From assembly GCA_030490835.1 (NCBI GenBank), contig CM059972.1, positions 55,843,563-55,907,562 on the forward strand: DNA of 64,000 nucleotides, given 5' to 3'. Below, piece after piece: positions 41,801 through 54,087 of the stretch. Under the pieces are notes generated by a model, which had not been told where the DNA came from, did no database searches, and worked only from the letters and a program-made list of their open reading frames with translations. The stretch's first letter is position 1. Each line of letters opens with the position of its first letter. The translations under genes and the position numbers were made by a program. The DNA is from Annona cherimola. Taxonomy: Eukaryota; Streptophyta; Magnoliopsida; Magnoliales; Annonaceae.

Positions 41801-44800
41801 TCAAATATCCTTTTTGTAGAAAAGTTGAAACTCTCTCATCATATAATTCTTTTAGCATAGGAATTTTTAAGAACTTGCTTAACATAAAACTATCTTAAGA
41901 CATGTCAATAATAAAGAATAAAATCATACTTTCAAGAATTCAGCTTGCTTACTCTGTAAGCAATTCTAAAATTATCAATATAAATACTTAAAACGAAATC
42001 AACACTCTTGAAAGTTTCCTTGCTTACCTTGTATGCAATCTTGCAAACATCTTCATAAAGTTCATATCATCTCAATATGTGACATTAAAGTGACATTTTG
42101 GAAATGCCCAATAGAGCATCATTATAAAGCACTTTCATCATTTCAACATTTGAGATGAAATCAATATTTTCAAAAGGTTGCTTGCTTACCCGTAGCAATC
42201 AACTAGCGCCTTAGATCTCTTCCTTGTCTTTTACTAGACAAGTGAAAACGATCATCTTATATACACCTGTATAACATCATATATTTGTAAAATTTGCCTT
42301 TTATTAACTCATATACATATCTTACTTATTCCCAACCCTTTTTATCATCTCATTTCATATGAGATTCTTACTATTTCAATTTTATTCTATTTTTCCTTGA
42401 AGATGAACACTCTCATCTCTTTAAGTCACATATGTTCATTTCATTTAATCCAATATCCCAACTTAGAGCATTTATCTTTTTTTCTCAATCCTTTAAGATA
42501 CTTACTTGAAACTATAATCTAAGCTCAAGTAAGGTTTCTCAAATTCACATCTAACTTTCTAATATTCACTTATGTCTACCTAAGTATCTTAGTGATTATT
42601 TTCGCACTCCTTTCAAAATCAACCTCTAGTAGGTTAAACTCTCATAAAATCACCTATGACGCTTGTTTATATCCTATTGTAAGTTAAATTCCATTCCAAA
42701 AATTTGGAATTTAACTTTTATTTTAAATATTCCTCATCAGTCCATATTGTTGAAATCAAACACACTGATTTTTTTAATTTTTAATTTATAATCAAATCAA
42801 GGAGTTTAAATCTGAAATTTCTATCATAATTTAATAACTACACAAATTAACCAAAATAATTAATTTCATCATAAAATATTAAGTATTTATATTTATTTAG
42901 ATATTTTTACTTTGCTAGACAGTAGTATCAATTTTGGGACAAGTCAAATTGTGTTAAATATTAGGCATATTTATACCTCAAAAAATTAATTTTTATTTTT
43001 TTGAGTGATAATTAGGAGTTTTATATATCATATAAAATTTTTAGCTCAAAATTACATGTATAAAAATTATTAAAAATTATTTGGTGCAGCTGATCCTGAC
43101 AACCATTCAACCCTATTTAGGTTGATTTTCTCAGATTTCTAATTTGCAACCTGCTTAACTTTTTAAGCTGAAACATGGATCATTCCTTAATCATCATATT
43201 ATGAGTTCTTACACAAAGTTTCATGCTAAAAATCGTTCAATTACTATTTCTTTCAGATTTTGGTTTTCTGTTTCATTTCTACTAGGTTTCGCTCCCATAT
43301 TTGCATCTATTTTCAATATACATGCAAAACCCTTTATCATTAGTTCATAATTCTTAAACTCAAAATATATCCTCTATTTAATCATAAAATTAACTCAAGA
43401 AATTAGAGTTTTTCTTCTATTATACCCAGCTTTGGACGTCCATTCCTACGTGTATATATATGCTTCGTTTCAATCACTTATGTACATCATTAGAGAGGTA
43501 GCTACTTACTTGGCTTTTGAAGATAAATTTGCTTCACCTTAGCACACCCAGCCACCCTTCTCTTTCATCTTCTCCTTGGCTTGGACATCCTATAAGGCTG
43601 CCTCTCCTTTTCCTTTTTTTCTCTCTAAGTTCTCTCTCTCTCTCTCTCTCTCTCTCCCCCACAACGCTACTGGAACGTCCAGCTGCTGCCCCCCTTTTCT
43701 TTTTTTCTTATTGCTGCCTAAGAAACCTCCCTTGACTAGCTGTATTTATACATTTTTTTCTATTCTTTTAAAAAATGCAGCTCAAAATTAGCTCTCATTA
43801 ACACCTCATGTTGACCTTTGAAGGAAGTCAAGGGTTACTTGACTTTTCATTAATTAGCTTTGCATTAATTGCAAATTATCTTTTTGAAAATTAAAATTCA
43901 ATGATAATTAACCATGTGTGGTTTAGTATTTTCTAATGAGATTTGATATGATCAAATCCATTCATATTATAAAACACTTCGACTTAGCTATACATAAAAA
44001 ATCTCATCTCAAAACGATGAAGGTATGCTAGGATATTAACAAAATGAATTTAATTCATAAAATATCACATGACTTTAATCATTTTGCCTCTTTCATTCCA
44101 TAATTTTCATGATCCAAACAGGTCATCATGCAGGGTATGTCAACTTAGGCTTCCCTTCAAATTTCATCCCAATCCAACTTATGTATCATAAGATAAAAAT
44201 TAATCAAAAAATAAAATAAAATGGGGCACTAATTACCATGCCACCTCATCATCTCTACTCCACTTTTGTCTTTTAGTGGTTTTGTCCTCTTGTGCATACT
44301 TAAGCAAAAGTGATTAACTTAATCACCTTGCTTAATTGGTTACCCTAATCCCATTCATCTTAATCAAATGCATATAATTTAATTATCTCCATTTCCTAAA
44401 CCTTTCAATTTCCTCCTTAAACATATTTCAACTATATTCATTAAGATTAAAATCTTGGGTTTCACAAGGACTTGACCAAAGTCGCAAGTGAAGGTGACTT
44501 GAGTTGTAACTTCACTTTGCATGTGCACATTAGTACTTCAAGTCTTCATAATTTGCACACTTTATTTTTATCTTCTCAGCTTCAATTTCCATTTGGTCTT
44601 TTCAATTCTCATGTAATCTTCAAGGTGTAGTCTCTTTTAACTCAACTCCTGTACTTGAGACTTCAATTCTTCATGACTTGAATTCCATTTGTTGATATTT
44701 GAGTTCATTCCTCAAGTCTTGAGTTCCGTTTGTTGAAATTTCACTTCAACTCTTGAACTTCTTGGTATCAATTCATGTACTTGAGTCAACGTGGTTTGCA

Positions 44801-45312
44801 ACTTGACCCAAGTTGTAGGTGAAGTTGACTTGGGTATGCAACATCAGTATCCATTTTATACTTGTATCAAAGTTTCCATTTTTATACTTGAGAGCTCCAA
44901 GTCTCATTATTAAGTTGACTTCATATGGGACTTCACCCAAGTCACATATTAGAGTCGACTTAGGGTACGACTTAGCTTCTTCAAATTCATATTTGGTAGC
45001 CTAAAGTCCTCAAGTTACATGCTGAGTTGACTTAAATTGTGACTTAACCCAAGTCACACGTGAAGTCAACTTCAGTTGCAATTTCGCCTGCTCATGCGTC
45101 TATAATTTTAGCACTGATAGAAAAATGACCTTTGAAACCGATCCTTGAGTCGACTTTGGTATCAACTTGACTTAAGTTGATGCCTGAGTGCACTTACGAC
45201 TTGATTCGTCATGTCTTTCTTTTGAGAAAATCTAAATTAAAATATTGAATCAAACATATTAGTACCTTTAAATTCTCAAATTTGGATTATCATTCATTGA
45301 GTTCACAACACA
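38844..45312 (-). mobile_element. Decayed Sirevirus LTR relic, split by LTR C
   Basis: It begins TGTTGGTTTCGAG, followed by ggaaggagtgaattgtg and the tagtagtccgag, tactctactcttctaag and acactatttcaac segments, each a worn version of the Sirevirus 1 and 2 LTR. After LTR C (39720-44466) it continues with the palindrome region and ends near gttcacaacaca at 45312. Without the insertion it is about 1.72 kb, the same as the young LTRs (1,723 and 1,661 bp). Its palindromes are largely GTTGAC, GTCAAC or GTTGGC, as expected from loss of methylated CpG. No internal Sirevirus coding sequence follows, so it is a solo or truncated LTR. Confidence 0.78.
39720..44466 (-). mobile_element. Chromovirus solo LTR C (4.75 kb)
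   Basis: The plus strand starts TGTAGCGGCCCTAACCC and ends TTGGGTTTCACA. It is flanked by aggat (39715-39719) and aggac (44467-44471), an almost perfect 5-bp duplication. No internal domains are present. It is the minus-strand equivalent of LTR D: for example its tail near 44395-44440 is the complement of 46900-46945. Landmarks are a minisatellite of GGACA-type dyads (about 40400-40570), the CTAGCTAA octamer (40852-40859) and hairpin (40879-40894), a CT microsatellite (43621-43655) and a TATA-like tatttatac near 43742. Confidence 0.8.
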
Positions 45313-46027
45313 AGGGAAGTTCTAATTTTCCCTGTCTAAAAGGATGTATTCAATTTCATTTAACCACATGATTCAAATCAGTTGGCCCTCTAGGTTGTGC
45401 ATTTTGCTTTGAAATTTTACATAGTTTGGCCCTGATGCTTCAAGAATTGTGTCGTAACTTCTTCGATATGTTTTAAATTGATTTGTGCATTGTTTTGGTT
45501 CAAACTTGAGTCTTGAATTTGCATTTAAACTCTCTTTTCATCAAGACTTGTCAATTTGACCTTGTTCATACTAAATTTGCACATAATTTTCTTACTTTGC
45601 ATAAATATCATTGATTAGTGAGTATTTGTACAAAACTAAGTTTAATCAATCAATATTTGAGTCAAATCATGTCAATCACTCAAATTCTCATCTAATTATT
45701 ATCCAAAAAAATAATACAAAGATGACTTAAGAAATTCTCCCATGCTTAAACTTTTGCTTATCTTCAAGAAAATACATAGAAATATAAAATCAAATCATAA
45801 TACTTCAAAGATTCGAGTAAAAAAAAACAAATATAAAAGATGTACCAATCATAAAAAATGATTGAGTGTCAAATTAAAAACTTTGAACATAGTACTTATT
45901 AGAAATTCCAATAAAAATCCTTTCTCACTTAACTAATACTGTACACACTATTATCTTTTTTTGCTTTTAGAGATTAGGAATTCAAAAATCTCATAACAAA
46001 AACTCCCAATTCTTCGATGTACCATCA
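45313..46027 (-). other. Probable untranslated part of a Tat/Athila-type element
   Basis: No coding sequence is seen. The phrase attctcccatgcttaaac near 45733-45750 resembles the segment beside the polypurine tract in Tat/Athila elements (compare the cccccaacttaaacattgct of the nested element near 23821). With the RNase H fragment to the right it fits the 3' part of such an element on the minus strand. Confidence 0.4.
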
Positions 46028-46868
46028 TCACATCTTTTGTATAAGTGCAAGTCTTTCCAGTGATAATACTTCATGTCTGACAAAAATCTTTTCTTCTGTT
46101 AATAGCTGAAGTTGGGTGGGATTGTGCATCTGCATCTCCTTGAGTGCAAGGGGGCACTTGCTAGGAAAGTCCTCGTTGATTTGCACGTTGTTTGTTCGTT
46201 CAACTTCTTCAGTTGGTGTTAATCTTGAAAGATGATCGGCTACCACATTTTTTGCTTCTTTCTTATTGCGAATTTCGAGATTGAATTCTTGTTGCAGCAG
46301 AATCCAGCAGATTAGCCTCGATTTAGCATCCTTCTTCGCAAGCAAGTAGTGAATCACCACATGGTCCATGTAGATAATTATTTTCGAACCTTCAAGATAG
46401 GAGCGAAAATGAACAATAATTAAAACTATGGCTAGTAATTCCTTCTCGATTGTAGTATAGTTGACTTGGACATCCTCTAGTGTTTTTCTTGCATAGTAGA
46501 TCACAATTGTCTTGTTTTCTTTATGTTGACCAAGGACTACCACCAACCGCATGGTCACTTGCATCGCATATCATCTCAAATGGCAAGTTCCAATCAGACA
46601 GTTGTCAATGCTTCTTTTAACCTGCAAAAGAACCTTATACTATCATCAAAAAATTTGAATAGCACCTCTAAGTTAACAGGTTAGCCAAGGGTTTCGCAAT
46701 TTCAAAAAGTCATTAATAAAACATTGGTAAAAACTAGCGTGTCCAAAGATCTATATTTCCTTGACTGAGGTGGGCAGTGACTACTTTGCAATTACTTCAA
46801 TTTTTGTTTGGTCCACTTTGATACCTTTGTTTGATACTAAATGACAAAAAATAATTTCTTCTTGTAAG
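46028..46868 (-). pseudogene. Tat/Athila-type RT end and RNase H fragment
   Basis: Open frame 46028-46564 (178 codons) contains [20 protein letters not shown], then [20 protein letters not shown] and VVADHLSRL, the RNase H of Athila/Tat gypsy elements; here the usual YTDH reads YMDH. To the right, on the same strand but with stops and frame changes, is the end of RT (HLVSNKGIKVDQTKIEVIAK, then IFGHASFYQCFINDF). The fragment stops where LTR D begins near 46863. The enzyme is inactive because most of the polyprotein is missing. Confidence 0.85.
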
Positions 46869-49800
46869 TAGAACTAATGATTTTAAGCTTAATGAATATA
46901 GTGGAATTTGTTTAAGGAGGAAATTGAAAGTTTTAGGAAATAAAAATGATTAAATGATATACCTTTGATTAAGATGAATGGGATTAGGTTAACCAATTAA
47001 GCAAGGTGATTAAGTTAATCACTTTTAATTAGGTGTGAACAAGAGGACAAAAACCACTAAAAGACAAAAGTAGAGTAGAGAATGGTGAGGTGGCATGCTA
47101 ATTAATGCCCTATTTTCATTTTAATTATTGATTAATTATTTGATTAATTCATATTATATGATATATAAGTTGGATTGAGATGAAATTTGAAGGGAAGGTC
47201 TAAGTTAACATGCCCTACATGATGAATGGTTTATATCACGAAAATTATAGAAAGAAAGGGGTAAAATGATTAAAGTTACATAATATTTTATGAATTAAAT
47301 CCATTTTGCTAATATTTTAGCATACATTCATGGTCTTGAGATGAGATTTTTATGTATAGCTAAGTTGAAGTGTTTTATAATATGAATGGATTTGACCATG
47401 CCAAATCTCATTAAAAAATAGTAAACGACACATGGTTAATTATCATTGACTTTTAATTTTCGAAAAGGTAATTTGCAATTAATGCAAAGCTAAGATAATT
47501 AATGAAAAGTCAAGTAACCCTTGACTTCCTTCAAAGGTCAATATGAGATGCCAAGATGGGATTGGTTGAAGCAAGAAGAAGTCAACTAAAGAAAAAAGTG
47601 AAAAATTAATTAATAGGCAACCCTTGAACATGTGTGGCTTTGCAATTAGGTAGATTTTCATGTTTCAAAAATGTAAATATGCAAGATAAATGCAACTCCA
47701 TGTGGACGGTCCAAAATGAGACAAATGTATGGCTCAAATTAGGCTATAATAAAGCATAATGAATGGTTTGGATTAATACAACAATTAAATGAAAAATTGG
47801 AAAATAATTTATATAAAGGGCTACCATGGGAGGTTTCTTGGGCAGCAAGAAAAAAAGAAAGGAAAGGGCAACAGCTGGACGTCCAAGTCAAGAAAAAGAG
47901 AGAGACAGATAGAGAGAGAGAGAGAAGAAGAAGAAGAAGAAGAAGAAGAAGAAGAAGGAAGAGATGCCAAAAAATTCAGCAAAATGAAAGAAGAGAAGGA
48001 AGATGGGGACGTCCAATAGGTATGTGTATTTAATCTCCTCCCGTTAATTATTTTATCTATGTTCAAGGGGACGTTCCAACATGTTAAATTTTTAGATTTA
48101 ATGGTTACAAAGCACATCTGCAAATAGGTATGAAATGCCAAAGCTGGGTATAATGGAAGAAAAAACATAATTTCTTGAGTTCGTTTATGATTAAACAGAG
48201 GATATATGTTGAATTTAAGAATTAAGAACTAATGATTAAGGGTTTTGCATATATATTGAAATTAGATACAAATATGGGATCAAAACCTAGTAGAAATGAA
48301 ACAGAAAATCAAAATATAAAAGAACTAGTAAATGAACGAGTCTGAGTTGAACATTTGTGTGAGAATCCAATTTTTGGCTTAAAAGGTTAAGCAGGTTGCA
48401 AATTAAAAATCTGAGAAAATCAACCTGAATAGGGTGGAATGGTTGCAAGGATCAGTTGCACCAAATGGTTTTTTAATAATTTTTATACTAGGAATTTCGA
48501 GCTGAAAATTATATGTGATATAGAAGATGCCTGAATAACACTCGATGAAAACAAAATTAATTTTTAGAGAGTATAAATATGCCTAATAATTAACATTATT
48601 TGACTGCTGAGTAAAAATACCAAAATAAATATAAATACTTAATATTTTGTGTTGGAATTAATTAATTTAGTTATTAAGGTATGATAGAATTTTCAGATTT
48701 AAATACCTTGATTTTATTATAAATAAAAAATTAGAGAAATTAGTGTGTCTGATTTCAGCAATATGAACAGATTGAAGAATAAATTAAAATAAAAGTTAAA
48801 TTCTAAATTTTTGGAATGAAATTTAACTTATAATAGGATATAAACAAGTGTCATAAGTAATTATGAGAGTTTAACCTACTAAAGGTGAATTTTGAAAGGA
48901 GTGAAAAAATAATCACTAAGATACTTAGATATGTGAATATTAGAAAATTAGATGTGAACTTGAGAAACCTAATTTGAACATAGATTATAGCTTCAAGTAA
49001 GTATCTCAAGTGCTTAAAGAAAAAAGAAATGCCCTAAATTGGAATATTGAATGAAATAAAATGAATATACGTGACTAAAGAGATGAGAGTGTTCATCTCC
49101 AAGAAAAAATGGAATAAAGTCAAGAAATTAAGAATCACATATAAAATGTGATCATAAAAAGTGTTGGAAACAAGTTAATAAAAGTAAAAGTGTGCAAATA
49201 TTTGATGTTATACACGTGTATATAAAATGTTGTTATCACTTATCTAGGAAAAGATCAAAGGGGCGAGTTAATCGCCAAGGTAAGCAAGCAACCTTTTGAA
49301 AATATTGATTTCATTCTAAATGTTGAATCTATTACAAGTGCTCTATAATGATGCTCTATTAGGCATTCCAAATTGTTATTTTATCGGCAATTATTGAAAT
49401 GATATGAACTTAATTTGTCAACATGTTTCAAGATTTCTTACAAGGTAAGAAAGCGAACCTTCACGAATGTTGATTTTGTTTCAAGTATTTATATTGATGA
49501 TTTTAGAATTACTTACAGAGTAAGAAAATTCAATTCTTGAAAATATAGCTTTAATGAAAAACCTCAGCATTGCTTCATTGTAAGCATGCTCAATTCTTGA
49601 AAGTTTGATTTTATTCTTTACTATTGACATGTTTCAAGATGGTTTCATGTTAAGCAAGTTCTTAGAAATGCTATTTTGAAAGCATTTTAGGATGAGAGTG
49701 TTTCGACTCTTCTACAAAAGGGCATTTGAAAACAAACCTCGAAAATTCTATTCCTAAGGAGTTTTGAGGAAAAAAATGTGATTCTTCATATACTGGTATT

Positions 49801-51926
49801 TGTAAATAAATAAGGCTTTTGAAATAGTTCATATAAATGTCATAAAATGGGTTATTTAGATGCTTTGAAATGGTCTATTGAAATATTTTAAGTCTCTTTG
49901 AAAACTAAAATACTTCAAAAATGTGTTGTGTTGTTGTTTTCGAAAGGTTTTGAGGATGTCCTACTAAATAAATTTTTGATATAACATAACTTGATGATTG
50001 TTTTATTTAAATAATGTTCAAAAGGTTATGCAAACTTCTCTCTATATAAAAAATGATAAAGATGTTGTGTGGACAAAGCATATAATATTAATAAAATGGA
50101 AGCATATGTGTTTGCATATCCTTTGCTCATAAAAAGCCCAGAAATGGGAAAAAAATGTTAATAAGAAAAGCCTAGTTTTCTTGAATATTGAAATGTTTCA
50201 TAATCTCTTTGTATTGAGAATTATAAAATTGCTTACCAACAAACAAGGAATATTTTTGAAAATATTATTTTCTCAAATACTGCAAATGTTTTGTAAAATT
50301 AATTTACTAAATGTTTCCAAAATTCTTTAAAGGTGGTCATCCTAACATCATGATTTGAAGACGGTTTATAAAAATATTTTATTTTTAAAATGATTATGCT
50401 CAGTTTTCAATTTGAGAAGGGCACAGTCTGCGATAATGAGTTGGATTATGTTTTATTAAGTTTTGACTCGAAAATTGGCACGGTCTAAGGACCGTATTGA
50501 TTTTATGAAATCACGCTAGCATGACGATGCGAATATAAACGCATGTGCACGAGGATCATGTACTAGGTCCATGGTGAAGGCGGTTATAGACGGAGACGGT
50601 TGCAGACCAAGGCCCACCTCTACATGTGGCTGAGTCGCTAAGGGAAGACTGGAGGTCGGCAGCGCCCTCCCTGAAATGGGAGTAGGATCGTGGATGACCG
50701 CCTAGCTAGCGATGCAATCATATGGATGGTTTCGTTCCTATCAAGGGATGATCAATTAGTAAGTGTCACCTACTAGAGGGTTAGAGACGTATATGCATAT
50801 ATTTTATTTTAAAAACCCCAAAATGGGAACACGAGAATATTTTAGGACATGAAGATGTCCCCGAAAAACAATGTTTACTTGAATATATTTCAGGACATAA
50901 CAATGTCTATAAAAAAATGTTTACTCAAAGATATTTCAGGACATGATAATGTCCACTTAGATAAATGGTTTATATGCATATGCCTTGCTGTTGAAAAGCC
51001 CAGAATTTGGGATATAAAAAGGGTTTATATGAAATTATTTGAGGACATACCATTGTCTTCATAAAAAGATGTTTATATGAAAATATTTTAGGATATATAA
51101 TTGTCCTCATATAAAGAGGTTTATATGCAAATATTTTATGACATATAATTGTCCTCATATAAAAAGGTTTTTATGAAATGTTTTAGGACAAACACTTGTC
51201 CTCATGATTAAATGTTTATATGAAAACGTGTTAGGACATACACTTGTCTTCATGATTAAATGTTATATGACAACACTTTAGGACATACAAATGTCCTCAT
51301 GAAAAAAGGGGTTTCATGAATGGGTTTATATGAAAGATTTTCATGAAAGGTTTCTTCTTGTTGGTAGTTAATCGCTTGATAAGTGTCTCCTACCAAACGG
51401 CGAGAAATGCATTTATATGAAAATGCAAAATGCTTGCTTACTGAGTTATCATTCATGTTTTGTTTTCCCAACCTTAAACACGCTCAAGGAAGCTCAAAAA
51501 TAGAAAAGGACCTAATAAATTGAAGGGAAGAATGACTGGTATTCTTAATGTGTTAATAATTTGTTAGCTATCATGTAAAAATTGATATGTTCAGAGAATG
51601 ATTGAATGTTTGTGTTGATTATGAAGATATTAGGTTATGAATGTTCATGATGTGTGTAAACAAGTTGTTATGTTACAAGTAATAATTGCTTGTGAAATGA
51701 ATGGTGAAAATGATAGGTTATGTGCAATTGGTTACAAGTATATGCTGCTTGCAAAAGATTGAATGAGATGAAGGGAATGAAAAAAAAAGAAGAAAAATTC
51801 TATTAAAAGAAATGGATTTAAAAATCCTGCCGCGTGATCAGAGCAATAATACTATTTCACATTTACCAATTGTTAACGATCTTGGAGTTAAGCTCATGTA
51901 GTGATGGCTTAGGTCGGGGGCACCAC
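46863..51926 (+). mobile_element. Chromovirus LTR D (about 5.1 kb) of a truncated element
   Basis: It is the plus-strand relative of LTR C over its whole length. The left end is worn (tgtaagtagaac for TGTGAAACCC). The right end, TAGGTCGGGGG then CACCACA, is clear. Features in order: TATA-like TATATAAAG (47810-47818), a purine leader with a (GA)n/(GAA)n microsatellite (47889-47958), the hairpin (50667-50682), CTAGCTAG (50702-50709) and a minisatellite of GGACAT dyads (50840-51320). A decayed primer site follows, but no matching 5-bp duplication was found, so this is a 5' LTR left by a deletion. Confidence 0.78.
50840..51320 (+). repeat. Minisatellite of GGACAT-N4-ATGTCC dyads in LTR D
   Basis: About nine units of 46-50 bp, starting near 50847, 50893, 50939, 51042, 51092, 51139, 51186, 51234 and 51281. 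Each holds an inverted repeat of the type GGACAT....ATGTCC followed by a tatatgaaaatattt-like spacer. Related arrays are in LTR C (about 40400-40570) and LTR E (about 52810-53350). Confidence 0.85.
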
Positions 51927-51932
51927 AGAGCT

Positions 51933-51943
51933 AGGTATTAGAG
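51933..51943 (+). promoter_or_regulatory. Decayed tRNA-iMet primer site after LTR D
   Basis: The sequence ctaggtattagagcaag, a few bases after the CACCACA end, matches TGGTATCAGAGC with about two changes. It shows that LTR D was a 5' LTR in plus orientation. Only a short piece of the following leader is left. Confidence 0.6.
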
Positions 51944-52211
51944 CAAGAATTGGTAAACAGGCATAGAAAGAAAATACTTGATGTCACAGAGAATGATATC
52001 TGAGCAAGGTGACGAGCTGCGTATATGTCTATAAAAATGTTCGCTTTTTACGTAAGTATACGTACCGAATCAAGTAATAAAGAGTGAGTAGAGTATCGTT
52101 CCCACGAGGAATTGTTTAATCGGAATTATTAATCAGTTTAACGGATCACTGGAATACTAGAAACGGGTTTATCAATCGGGGATGGCAGATGGATAGCTTG
52201 GAATCCTTGAA
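51944..52211. other. Leader remnant and LTR-like fragment of a Tat/Athila-type element
   Basis: After the primer site comes unassigned sequence. From about 52010, the phrases acgtaccgaatcaagtaat and gagtatcgttcccacgagg recall, from memory, the conserved region of Tat/Athila LTRs. No boundaries or coding sequence could be set. Confidence 0.4.
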
Positions 52212-54087
52212 TCTAATTTATATTGCATTTGTGGCGCCCCAAACCGAGACGTCACTTCCTTACCTCAAGACCTTATCGATTGGTAAATGTGAATTAGGAT
52301 TGTTTCCCTGATCACGCGGCGGGTTCTAAATTTGAAACTCATCCAATTTTTTTTTTGTTCACCATCGTTCATATCTTTACATTTCACATCATTATTCATT
52401 AATCATTTCTTTAAAATCAACATCATACATCATACAAGCGACAATACACTTGTAATAAATTTCATCATCTCATTCCTATCATCTCTTCATACTTTTCTAC
52501 AATGACATTTACATTTCCATACATACATACATTCAATCATTGAGTCACATAGAACTTATAATTATAAATAAGTTCATATACATCAACATACCTTAGAACT
52601 TCAAACCATGCTATCCCATTTCTTATAGCCCACTTGGCTACCATCACGTACCTTTCTTCTCCTGCTTAGGTTCGTAACCTCTTCAGTTTCGCGGTACCTG
52701 TCTAAGGTTTGGGAAAACAAAACATGAGTGACAATTCAGTAAGCAAGCATTTTATCTTTTAGGGCAAGACTTCCTTGAAAATCATTTCATTAAACATCTT
52801 GAATACCTTTTTCTTGAGGACATTTATATGTCCTAAAATATTATCATGAAATCCTTTGTTCATGAGGACAATTCTACGTCCTTGAACATTATCATAAAAC
52901 ATTTATTTTTAAAATTATTTACAAGCCACGCCTGGGCTTCTTAAGACAAAACATATATGTTTTACCCTCCTTAATTAATTTCCTTTGATCTTAGATGAAC
53001 ATTTCTAATGTTAAAAGACCTTTACATAAAACTATCTTTTGCCAGTGAACGTTTTACGTCCAAAACATTTTTCTCATTAATCCTTTGGCAAAGGAGGACA
53101 TTCTCATGTCCTAAAACATCATTTACATAAGCCTTTCTCTGCCAAGGACATTTTTATGTCCAAAAATATTTTTCATCAGAAAATCCTTTAGCCAAGAGAT
53201 ATTTAATGTCTCAAAACATTTTTCACATAGCTTCCTTTGCCAATGGACATTCATATGTCCTAAAACACCTTTTATTAATACACTTTGGCATTGGACATTC
53301 TCATGTTCGTAAACAATTTTCATTAGGCTCTTTAATAATGGACATTCTTATGTCCAAAAACAAGTTTGACATAAATTCATTTCATAATCCCCGTCTTGAG
53401 CTTTGTTTATAACAAACAAGGCATATAAGATACATAAACCGTTTCCATAAAAATATTTTCATTTATTCCTGTTATTTACACTTTTGTGTAAAACACCCAG
53501 CTTTTAGGGTAACTTATACATAATGGCTCATAAAAATCCAATTTAGGATAATTTTTCATATAAGTGCTTTTATATCCCAATCTTTGGGCTTTTGAAAAGA
53601 AAAACATGTGCAAACACATTTCTTCTCATCCAGTAGTGACACTTAGCAAGTGATCATGCTACCTTTTGGAAGAGAATCCTTAACAGCACGCTAGCTAGGC
53701 GGCTGTTCATTTATCCTGATCCCATCTCAGGGAGGGCGCCACTGGCACTCCTGCCATCGCTTAGCGACTTGGACTTATGTAGAGTGGGCCCCGATCATCC
53801 CAATCATGCTCTACAACCAGCCTATTCCTTGTACTGGTGCACCATAGTTCTTTTTGATGGACCGTAGTTCGTTTGGTTTAAAGAACCATAGACTGCAGCC
53901 CATGTCCTTTTAAACCAGGATCACAGACCGCAACATGCATCCATACTCACAAAAAATCTCAGACCGAAGTCTATATCTTTAAAAATTATTTTCAAAAACA
54001 CATCACAAACCGTAGTCCGTGTCAACTTGTAAGCGAGCACACCCACTTTAACAAGTTGTCATTTGAAATCTAATTTTAGGATGACCT
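52212..54087 (-). mobile_element. Chromovirus LTR E, partial
   Basis: It starts TGTGGCGCCCCAAACCGAG and continues with gattggtaaatgtgaatta and ctgatcacgcggcgggtt, as in LTRs B and C, so it is on the minus strand. It carries a minisatellite of GGACATT...ATGTCC units about 48-50 bp apart (52815, 52863, 53093, 53144, 53193, 53241, 53291, 53338), CTAGCTAG at 53691-53698 and the hairpin at 53720-53733. Sirevirus 2 interrupts it at 54087; the rest lies beyond the window. Confidence 0.8.

Noticed and set aside
38844..45312. Target duplication for the Sirevirus relic
   Set aside because: taagt on the left has no match after the estimated right end; the end is too worn to place exactly.
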